Positions 1-5,347 of a stretch of DNA of 5,887 nucleotides are shown one piece after another (positions within the stretch are counted from its first letter, which is position 1; each line of letters opens with the position of its first letter). The stretch covers positions 1 to 5,887 of the forward strand of contig JAAZYJ010000329.1 of assembly GCA_014239715.1 (NCBI GenBank), read 5' to 3'. The position numbers and the translations under genes are program-made. The notes under the pieces were generated by a model. It was not told the DNA's origin, did no database searches, and saw nothing but the letters and a program-made list of their open reading frames with translations. Source of the DNA: Flavobacteriales bacterium (GTDB lineage: Bacteria; Bacteroidota; Bacteroidia; Flavobacteriales; Parvicellaceae).

Positions 1-836
1 CCGATCTTGTCTTTTGGACCAATCTCTATTGTAGCAACATCCCCGATCAAGACCGGAACATCGCCATTCATTTTCACAAATGCATTTGCAATATGATCCA
101 AGGAATGCGCTCTTCCTTCTCCCTTGATCACATACTGATTGCCGTGTTGGTTCATGATCCCTCCGTTGGCATTCTCGTTGCATACTTTTGATGCGACCAC
201 TAGCTCCTCCAAAGTGACACCAAAATATTCCATCTTAAGAGGGTGAGCATTTATCTGATATTGCTTATACTCTCCCCCGACAACCACAACATTCGCGACA
301 CCTTCTACAGCTTTGAGTCTTGGTCTGATCTCCCAATCTGCAAAAGTTCGGATCTCCATCGGAGATAGATAGTCAGGGTCTGCTTTGTCCCTGTTCGTGC
401 TTACCGCTACCAGCATAATTTCCCCCATAATGGATGAAATAGGGGCCATCGTTGGTTCTCCTACTTCCTTTGACAGCTTTTCCTTGATCTGGGGTATCTT
501 CTCTGAAACGATCTGTCTGGCTTTATAGATCTCTGTTCCCCAATCGAATTCTATCCATACAGTAGAAATTCCTGCTTGTGAGGATGACCTGATACGGCGG
601 ACATTCGGCGACCCGTTCAATCCGGTTTCCACCCAAAATGTCACCTGCAATTCTACTTCTTCTGCGTCCATCCCATGCGCCTCTGTAATAACCGTAACCG
701 TTGGGGCTGTCAGGTCCGGGAACACATCTATTTTCATGTTCCGAGCAATGTAAAGGCCCGTCAACATCAACACAACTGACCCCAGCAAAATAATCAGGCG
801 GTTCTTTAGCGATTGTTCTAAAATAAAATTTAACAT
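1..836 (-). CDS. czcA: CusA/CzcA-family heavy-metal efflux RND permease, N-terminal part (cut by window edge)
   Basis: Inner-membrane proton-driven pump of the heavy-metal efflux (HME) branch of the RND superfamily, which moves metal ions into a periplasmic adaptor and outer-membrane channel. Only the first 278 codons are visible, against about 1,030-1,050 residues in full-length relatives; the C-terminus lies off the left edge. Residues 1-12 form the short cytoplasmic helix and about 13-31 the first transmembrane segment (LIILLGSVVLMLTGLYIA). The family signature VFPDL is at 38-42, followed by the start of the periplasmic porter domain with VRRIRSSS (79-86) and YKARQIVSEKIP (104-115). The start is chosen because MLNFILEQSLKNR matches the usual N-terminus of the family. 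It lies 10 bases after the adaptor stop, so the genes are surely co-transcribed. The frame is intact. Residue 68 is Trp where relatives usually have Pro. The residues that set metal specificity (TM4) are not visible, so the symbol denotes family only. Confidence 0.93.
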   Translation of the reverse strand, partial: MLNFILEQSLKNRLIILLGSVVLMLTGLYIARNMKIDVFPDLTAPTVTVITEAHGMDAEEVELQVTFWVETGLNGSPNVRRIRSSSQAGISTVWIEFDWGTEIYKARQIVSEKIPQIKEKLSKEVGEPTMAPISSIMGEIMLVAVSTNRDKADPDYLSPMEIRTFADWEIRPRLKAVEGVANVVVVGGEYKQYQINAHPLKMEYFGVTLEELVVASKVCNENANGGIMNQHGNQYVIKGEGRAHSLDHIANAFVKMNGDVPVLIGDVATIEIGPKDKI

Positions 837-842
837 CCCTCT
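837..842 (-). promoter_or_regulatory. Purine-rich AGAGGG abutting the pump start codon
   Basis: On the minus strand AGAGGG directly touches the ATG at 836-834, with no spacer. A working Shine-Dalgarno site normally sits 5-9 bases away, so this is more likely chance or a weak purine-rich leader, as is common in Bacteroidota. Translation of the pump may instead depend on ribosomes finishing the adaptor gene 10 bases upstream. Confidence 0.25.
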
Positions 843-846
843 AGTA

Positions 847-2355
847 TTAGTGCACGTGAGCCGGAATTTTTCCGCTCATTTTTGCCATTTTCACCTGATA
901 AGCCCCATCCAGCACAATTCGTTCACCTGCTTCCACACCGCGAACTACCTGGACATAAATTCCATCAGAAGTCCCCAGCTCAACTGTTCTCAATTGAAAT
1001 TTTTCTCCTTCCGTCTGAACAACAACAGAATAGCGACCGTAGTCTTCAAGCAAAGCGCTTACGGGCACGACCACTTGTGCTTTGCCGGGTCCCGTCTGAA
1101 TATAAACCTCCACGAAGCTCCCGACGATCAGCTCGTTCATGTTTTCTAATTCAAAATAAACCGGAATTCTAGGTTCCAGAAGGCTGACATTTTTCCCATA
1201 TGAAACTAATCTTCCATTGTACTCCAGGATCGAGTGAACCTCTCCGTTAAGATCAAAGTTGGCAGAAACAATCTGCCTTAGATTAGCCTGTTCATTTTGA
1301 CCAACGTACGCCTTCAATAGAAGACTCTTATTCTCTGCTACGACGGCCAGCGGATCTCCTACCCCAACAAAATCTCCTTCCTTTTTGAAGAGGCTCTTAA
1401 CAAACCCCGTTGTTTCTGTTTTAACCACTTTCCCTCCGCTGTCATATCCATCAGAAACACTGTTGAATTCGGTCTGGGCCAGCTCATATTCCAGCTTTGC
1501 TTCTTCCAGGTCGGCTTTCGAGATCGCTTCAGAATTATATAAGGACCGCTTTCTCTCGTAATTGCTCGTTGCTTTTTCGAGAGCTGATCTTGCCTTCAAG
1601 AAATGTGCTTGTGGGTTGTGATCAGCAATCCCTCCGGCGATGATGGTAAACAATGGTGTTCCTGCCGAAACCGAGCTCCCGACCACCATGTCTGAAGTGT
1701 ACACTAAGATCCCCGATGCAGTAGCCGAAACTGTCTTCTCATCCCCTAGCGATCCTGTGATCTCTCCACCAGACCTAATGACGTTGTATATTGTATCAAT
1801 TCCGGCGAAAACAGAGCTGAATTCAGTCGCCCAAGCCTGCTCTTTTTCAAACTCCACCGAATTTGGATCACTATGTTCTGCTACGTGTGCAGCTTTCTCC
1901 GCTTCATCAAATGAGGCAAAAACCACAATTTCTGACACCAGAACTTCGTCTTTGAACTCTCCATTGTTCAATATATATGCAATTGAACCGGAGCCGACAG
2001 GGAGCTCTTCCTTGTGCTCAAAAACTCCCGGGCTCTTCAATGTTGCCTTTCCGGAGACGGCTTCCTGACCTTCTATTTCTATTTTATAGCTAAGCTCTCC
2101 CTGAAAAGGTGCATACCCTTTCAGCTTCGTCACCAAGGTTGTAAATTTTGCGGTTTTTCCTCCCACAAGAGGCTTGTATTGGACATAAACCTCAGTGTGA
2201 TCCGTCCACACAGTTCTGGACAATTGATGTGAATGCCCCCCATGGGAAGAATGCCCTCCTGCCGAATGATCATGACCGGCATGAGGGTCTGTTTCTTTGC
2301 AGCCAGTAAACGCAAAAATCATGGCTGAGATCAGTAATATCTTAAACGTCTTCAT
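847..2355 (-). CDS. CusB/CzcB-like periplasmic adaptor lipoprotein (membrane fusion protein) with His-rich linker
   Basis: Adaptor that links the inner-membrane RND pump to the outer-membrane channel and may pass metal to it. A lipoprotein signal peptide is visible with lipobox FTGC, the acylated Cys being residue 19. A His-rich linker follows (seven His in residues 25-43, pattern H-x2-H-x-H then H-x2-H-x2-H-x-H). Residues about 46-150 form an extra N-terminal beta-rich domain absent from minimal adaptors. Then come the first lipoyl half (about 205-240), the alpha-hairpin (about 247-300, heptad-like and charged), the second lipoyl half (about 310-341), the beta-barrel (about 343-420) and the membrane-proximal domain (about 425-492). 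At 502 residues it is about 100 longer than E. coli CusB, explained by the linker and extra domain. It ends in HVH. The start overlaps the stop of the TolC-like gene. Family assignment is firm; the metal is unknown. Confidence 0.93.
   Translation of the reverse strand: MKTFKILLISAMIFAFTGCKETDPHAGHDHSAGGHSSHGGHSHQLSRTVWTDHTEVYVQYKPLVGGKTAKFTTLVTKLKGYAPFQGELSYKIEIEGQEAVSGKATLKSPGVFEHKEELPVGSGSIAYILNNGEFKDEVLVSEIVVFASFDEAEKAAHVAEHSDPNSVEFEKEQAWATEFSSVFAGIDTIYNVIRSGGEITGSLGDEKTVSATASGILVYTSDMVVGSSVSAGTPLFTIIAGGIADHNPQAHFLKARSALEKATSNYERKRSLYNSEAISKADLEEAKLEYELAQTEFNSVSDGYDSGGKVVKTETTGFVKSLFKKEGDFVGVGDPLAVVAENKSLLLKAYVGQNEQANLRQIVSANFDLNGEVHSILEYNGRLVSYGKNVSLLEPRIPVYFELENMNELIVGSFVEVYIQTGPGKAQVVVPVSALLEDYGRYSVVVQTEGEKFQLRTVELGTSDGIYVQVVRGVEAGERIVLDGAYQVKMAKMSGKIPAHVH
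2352..2355 (-). other. ATGA start/stop overlap coupling outer-membrane factor and adaptor genes
   Basis: The TGA stop of the TolC-like gene (2354-2352) and the ATG of the adaptor (2355-2353) share bases, giving ATGA. No Shine-Dalgarno sequence precedes this ATG, so translation by re-initiation is the likely route, keeping the two subunits in fixed proportion. Confidence 0.8.
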
Positions 2356-3527
2356 AGTTTGTATTTTACTAGTTGGGCAATGGTCAAATGATAGTCTTTT
2401 TCTGTGTCAAGCATATCATCCTGGGCACTGTAGAAATAGCCCAGCTCCATTGCATAAGTGATGTAATCTATCTCCCTGGAAACCAGCAATTGATTGAGCA
2501 GGTCTTCGTTGTCACTGGAGTTTAGTATTCGTTGAAAGGCTTCCAGATTCGTTTTGAGATTCAGGTACTGCTCGTATGATTGATTCAGGTGATGATGGTG
2601 TTCATTCACATGCTCCTCGATCAGGACCTTTCCCAGCTCCAGCTTGAATTGTTTTGATTTTATCTTCTTCTTCTTCCAGAGTGGCACGGTCATACCTATG
2701 TGTCCTCCATTGAATGTTTGACCTAAAACAGTTTGATAATGGTATCCTGCCTCGAATTTTGGTAATGCCATGGTTTTGCTCAATGCAATTTCCGCCTGAT
2801 ATAAGTTCATTTGTGCATTTAAGATCTGCAACTTAAGGTCGTTAGCTTCAATTGAGTCTTTTATAGTTTCAAGTGCATCCGGCAATTCATCTAAGGGGTA
2901 TTCAACTGCCTCCAGTAAAAGTTCCTTTCCTCCGTTCATTTCCGTTAAGCGGTCGTTATTTATTCTGATCGTTGTTCTTAGTGATCTTAGCTCCGAGTCG
3001 ATGCCTAGCAGTTGAATTTTGGCTTTATTTAATTCCAGAATACTGATCTCCTGAGCCAAATATTTCTTCTCATAATCATTGGCAATTGCCTGGGACCGAG
3101 CTTTTCTTTCCGAATATACGCGCAGTCTTCTGTTCAAGAAAATGCCATTAATGCAGAGGATCTTCGCCTTCAACAACACCTCTCTGCGAACCGTTTCAAG
3201 GTCATAGCTCAGGATCTGGCCTTCCGTTTCAGCTACTTGCTTCTTCTTAGCATAAGCAGTGGGGAAATCGAATCCTTGCGAAGCTGTAAATTCAAACTGA
3301 TCGCCCCCAGACACTGGCCTCCCGATAAGGTAATCCGCTTCCAGAACAGGATCATCAGGATTAAGCCCTGTTAATAAATCAAGCTTATCCGCTTCTAAAT
3401 GAAATTGCGCCGCCTTAATGGTAGCATTATTCGATTCAATCTGCGCTAACACCTGCTCAATTGCATGCTGTGCACATGACATGTTAACTGCTACAGTACA
3501 TATGACTGCTGTTATTATCTTTCTCAT
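2352..3527 (-). CDS. TolC/CusC-like outer-membrane efflux protein
   Basis: Outer-membrane channel of the tripartite efflux pump, a trimeric beta-barrel and alpha-helical tunnel in known relatives. The protein is 391 residues from the chosen start. Residues 1-19 form a signal peptide (MRKIITAVICTVAVNMSCA), probably cut before Gln20, although Cys18 leaves a lipoprotein alternative open. Two repeats of the outer-membrane efflux fold can be followed: helices about 21-52, strand regions about 60-92 (ending QGFDFPTAY), long helices about 93-197, then a second set with helix about 226-252, strands about 254-284 (LPKFEAGYHY to MTVPLW) and helices about 290-388. A frame-compatible ATG at 3587 would add 20 residues with no secretion character and bury the signal peptide, so 3527 is preferred. 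His306 and His310-313 form a small His cluster in the predicted periplasmic helices. It is somewhat shorter than E. coli CusC/TolC. It is followed by the adaptor with a 4-base overlap. Confidence 0.88.
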   Translation of the reverse strand: MRKIITAVICTVAVNMSCAQHAIEQVLAQIESNNATIKAAQFHLEADKLDLLTGLNPDDPVLEADYLIGRPVSGGDQFEFTASQGFDFPTAYAKKKQVAETEGQILSYDLETVRREVLLKAKILCINGIFLNRRLRVYSERKARSQAIANDYEKKYLAQEISILELNKAKIQLLGIDSELRSLRTTIRINNDRLTEMNGGKELLLEAVEYPLDELPDALETIKDSIEANDLKLQILNAQMNLYQAEIALSKTMALPKFEAGYHYQTVLGQTFNGGHIGMTVPLWKKKKIKSKQFKLELGKVLIEEHVNEHHHHLNQSYEQYLNLKTNLEAFQRILNSSDNEDLLNQLLVSREIDYITYAMELGYFYSAQDDMLDTEKDYHLTIAQLVKYKL

Positions 3528-3542
3528 TTTATAATTGATTGG

Positions 3543-3560
3543 CCCCTCTAGCTCAAGAGA
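3543..3560 (-). repeat. 18-base repeat, copy 1 (ahead of the TolC-like gene)
   Basis: On the minus strand this reads TCTCTTGAGC followed directly by TAGAGGGG, ending 15 bases before the chosen start codon at 3527. The same two blocks occur at 4114-4136 in opposite orientation. In both copies a TATTG lies exactly 10 bases ahead of the first block (here 3575-3571). The match is seen directly; its role, as a shared regulator site or a remnant of an inverted duplication, is inference. Confidence 0.65.
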
Positions 3561-3570
3561 TGGCGTGAAA

Positions 3571-3589
3571 CAATAGGCATGCCTCATTG
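3571..3589. repeat. Imperfect palindrome in the gap between His-rich and TolC-like genes
   Basis: AGGCATGCCT at 3575-3584 is a perfect 10-base palindrome. It is extended by CAAT at 3571-3574 and ATTG at 3586-3589, with one unpaired base (3585). It sits inside the 109-base gap 3528-3636, within a probable transcript. It could be a protein-binding site or an RNA hairpin that adjusts expression of the downstream pump genes. No U-run follows on the minus strand, so it is not a standard terminator. Confidence 0.45.
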
Positions 3590-3636
3590 CTTATACTGTG
3601 GTACAAGCAAAAACAGAAATCGGATCAGCCCAATTT

Positions 3637-4077
3637 CTAGCTACAAAATGGAGGGCCCCTTGACGGGTCAACAGATGTCTTGAACTGATCTTTGATCAGA
3701 TCAGGCGGGGGAAGTGGATTTTTGATCGTATAGCCGGATCCTTCAGCCAGCTGAGTTTCTTCACCTATTCCATGCGCGTATACAACGACACACAATGTAC
3801 TGACCGGCAGTTTCAGCGTATTCTCAGTAATTACGGTCAAAAAATTATCGAAATGCCCCACACAAAGGCCGGCATGATCAAAATCCTCTAACCAATCCAG
3901 CATCGAAGTCATCCAATTGGAATGTACAGCATGCGTATGGTCCGCGTGTTGATGACCATGAAATTGATGCATATTCGGACAAGATTCATCATCGTGTTGA
4001 TGAGGGATCGTATTGTGCATCAGCACCAAAGAATACGCAATCAATAACGTTACACTGATTATTTGTCTGAGCTTCAT
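3637..4077 (-). CDS. Small secreted His-rich protein at the head of the efflux operon, function unknown
   Basis: 146 residues. The N-terminus (MKLRQIISVTLLIAYSLVLM) is a basic-plus-hydrophobic signal sequence, so the protein is probably periplasmic or anchored by that segment. Residues 21-52 hold ten histidines (21, 26, 28, 37, 40, 42, 44, 47, 49, 52) plus acidic residues and Cys33, a composition typical of metal-binding stretches. Residues 55-110 are less biased, with Cys72, His75, Cys96 and His102. The tail is proline-rich (NPLPPPD at 120-126) and ends SRGPPFCS. I do not recognise a named domain and do not see the CusF fold signature. It lies upstream of the channel, adaptor and pump genes on the same strand, across a 109-base gap. 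A role as a periplasmic metal-binding or sensing accessory is inferred from composition and context only. No Shine-Dalgarno site is visible; the start is fixed by the signal sequence. Confidence 0.8.
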   Translation of the reverse strand: MKLRQIISVTLLIAYSLVLMHNTIPHQHDDESCPNMHQFHGHQHADHTHAVHSNWMTSMLDWLEDFDHAGLCVGHFDNFLTVITENTLKLPVSTLCVVVYAHGIGEETQLAEGSGYTIKNPLPPPDLIKDQFKTSVDPSRGPPFCS

Positions 4078-4084
4078 TACCGTA

Positions 4085-4092
4085 CAAAGTTA
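4085..4092 (-). promoter_or_regulatory. Possible Bacteroidota -7 box (TAnnTTTG) for the efflux operon
   Basis: The minus strand reads TAACTTTG, a full match to the TAnnTTTG element of Bacteroidota housekeeping promoters. No TTG lies at the expected distance upstream (about 19-20 bases); the nearest, at 4107-4105, is only 12 bases away. The expected -33 zone instead overlaps repeat copy 2 (4114-4136), which would suit an activator-dependent promoter. Transcription would begin only a few bases before the ATG at 4077, giving a nearly leaderless message, which lowers confidence. Confidence 0.35.
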
Positions 4093-4113
4093 ACCTTTTA
4101 TTGGCAAGTGGTC

Positions 4114-4136
4114 TCTCTTGAGCAGGGTTAGAGGGG
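4114..4136 (+). repeat. 18-base repeat, copy 2 (upstream of the His-rich gene), with a 5-base insertion
   Basis: The plus strand reads TCTCTTGAGC, then AGGGT, then TAGAGGGG. The outer blocks match copy 1 at 3543-3560 exactly and in inverted orientation; TATTG lies 10 bases ahead (4099-4103), as in copy 1. The inserted AGGGT resembles a slip duplication of the neighbouring G-rich block. It lies 37-59 bases upstream of the His-rich gene start, where a regulator of the efflux operon could bind. Confidence 0.65.
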
Positions 4137-4159
4137 GATCTAGCCGCTATAGAATTGTA

Positions 4160-4182
4160 TGATCTTGTTTGGGTTAAGATCA
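4160..4182. promoter_or_regulatory. Interrupted palindrome in the divergent control region, candidate operator
   Basis: TGATCTT at 4160-4166 and AAGATCA at 4176-4182 are perfect 7-base inverted arms around a 9-base spacer. It lies between the efflux operon and the divergent secreted-protein gene, so a dimeric regulator here could affect either. No regulator gene is in the window and the motif matches no operator I can name. Confidence 0.35.
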
Positions 4183-4202
4183 GAAAATGACCCGGTCCGA
4201 AT

Positions 4203-4229
4203 ATGCAACCGTTTTATGGTTATTTGCAT
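4203..4229. promoter_or_regulatory. Second interrupted palindrome (ATGCAA...TTGCAT), candidate operator upstream of the secreted-protein gene
   Basis: ATGCAA at 4203-4208 and TTGCAT at 4224-4229 are inverted arms whose centres are 21 bases apart, two helical turns. An inner AACC/GGTT pair (4207-4210 and 4218-4221) adds partial symmetry. It ends 19 bases before the ATG at 4249. A weak -7-like GTTATTTG (4219-4226, one mismatch to TAnnTTTG) overlaps the right arm, with no TTG at -33. The role is inference. Confidence 0.3.
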
Positions 4230-4248
4230 CAACCAGTAAAGACATCAC

Positions 4249-5286
4249 ATGAAACAACTTTTACTCCTGATCCTGCTTTCAACCACGATCAGTATTCAGT
4301 CACAGATCGTTCCGTCAAGCTGCACCATACCGCCAACCTTGGCCAACGTGTATAAAAGTGACATTGTAGACCTCGCCATCAAAAGAATGTTTCAGGTTCA
4401 TTCTCCTGACACTGCGCTTGTTACGGTTCCTCAGACATGGAAAGACACCATAGGAGAAGGCCTTGCCGCCATATATAACGCGAGCTCTCTTCCGGAAAGC
4501 GACACGGTTTTTAACTGTTACTGTATTCACGATCATTCCTGGGTACAAAGCTATCCTTTGCTGTTAGTTTCAGTTGACACATCCTACTCCTGGACACAAG
4601 AATGGCAAACACTGAATTCGATCACGGGCAACCCGTTCATTGATTCACTAATGATCAAGTATCAGCTCAACGTTGATGATTTTTATTACAATTCCTCCGG
4701 TAATATGGCGAGTATGTTTACACCTTCCTGGTGGAATACGTATGCCCTGCTTGACAGCCTTGAGCAGGAGCCCGGAGTATTCTATGCATCGATCAATCAT
4801 TATTTCGGAGCTTCAGTTTCTACAACCATTCAATATGACAAAATAGGTAACGATCGCTACTTTAGCTTTGATTATGGCTGGAGTGATTGCATCGCAGGGT
4901 GCATCAATCATCGGATCTGGCATTTCAACGTGGATCCGGAATGTCAGGTGGAGTATTTAGGCAGTACCAGTGTTGTCAGTACACCGGACCCCATTCCTCC
5001 TTCACTATGCGGCACCCCATTATCAGATTCCAACCCGGAGCAAACGGCTCAGGTTACAGCATTCCCCAACCCAACAAAAAATAATGTAACGCTCAGACTA
5101 GACAATCCTGTTCCCGGAGCGGAGCTAACGCTTTACAATGTGCTGGGCCAATCCCTTGAAACGATCGCTTATGCTGACAATGAAAAGATCATGATCGATA
5201 TGACCAGACACCCTATAGGGTTGTATCTGTTCAAGCTATCTGTAGGAAATAAGATAATTGGTTCCGGAAAATTGATCCGGGAATAA
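4249..5286 (+). CDS. Type IX secretion system cargo protein with C-terminal sorting domain, function unknown
   Basis: 345 residues. An N-terminal Sec signal peptide (about 1-19, MKQLLLLILLSTTISIQSQ) takes it to the periplasm. The C-terminal T9SS type A sorting domain (about 270-345) has the characteristic FPNPTKNNVTL start, an LTLYNVLGQ strand, GLYLFKLSVGNK and a closing GKLIRE; in studied Bacteroidota this domain directs export across the outer membrane and is removed. The central part (about 25-245) belongs to no family I can name. It holds N-C-x-C-x-H-x-H at 89-96 and D-C-x3-C-x2-H at 213-221 within YGWSDCIAGCINHRIWHF, plus Cys25, Cys232 and Cys254, giving seven cysteines. These could form disulfides or a metal site. 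Residues 246-265 look like a linker before the sorting domain. The gene diverges from the efflux operon across 171 bases. No strong Shine-Dalgarno site is present; the signal peptide fixes the start. Confidence 0.88.
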   Translation: MKQLLLLILLSTTISIQSQIVPSSCTIPPTLANVYKSDIVDLAIKRMFQVHSPDTALVTVPQTWKDTIGEGLAAIYNASSLPESDTVFNCYCIHDHSWVQSYPLLLVSVDTSYSWTQEWQTLNSITGNPFIDSLMIKYQLNVDDFYYNSSGNMASMFTPSWWNTYALLDSLEQEPGVFYASINHYFGASVSTTIQYDKIGNDRYFSFDYGWSDCIAGCINHRIWHFNVDPECQVEYLGSTSVVSTPDPIPPSLCGTPLSDSNPEQTAQVTAFPNPTKNNVTLRLDNPVPGAELTLYNVLGQSLETIAYADNEKIMIDMTRHPIGLYLFKLSVGNKIIGSGKLIRE

Positions 5287-5312
5287 AGCCGAACACCTAA
5301 ACCGCCTATAGA

Positions 5313-5332
5313 ATGAGTGATCTCATCTTTTT
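5313..5332 (+). terminator. Weak terminator-like hairpin after the secreted-protein gene
   Basis: ATGAG (5313-5317), loop TGAT, CTCAT (5322-5326), then CTTTTT on the plus strand, 27 bases after the stop at 5286. The stem is only 5 base pairs with two G-C pairs, so it is weak. The T-run is on the plus-strand side only, so it would serve the secreted-protein gene and not the convergent acetyltransferase gene. Confidence 0.35.
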
Positions 5333-5347
5333 CATTGCTCATAAGGT

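Noticed and set aside
850..1172. Two overlapping plus-strand open frames of 96-99 codons at the end of the adaptor gene.
   Set aside because: Both are antisense to the conserved membrane-proximal domain of the adaptor, and their translations show no protein-like pattern.
1640..2068. Plus-strand open frame of 142 codons inside the adaptor gene.
   Set aside because: It is antisense to a well-supported adaptor gene, is rich in Ser, Thr and Pro as shadow frames often are, and has no recognisable domain or leader.
3575..3584. The AGGCATGCCT palindrome as a transcription terminator between the His-rich and TolC-like genes.
   Set aside because: No T-run follows on the minus strand, and the downstream genes need transcription; it is kept only as a palindrome of unknown role.
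3528..3587. Longer start for the TolC-like protein at the ATG 3587-3585.
   Set aside because: It would place 20 non-hydrophobic residues before a clear signal peptide, and its coding bases overlap the 18-base repeat and the palindrome, which look non-coding.
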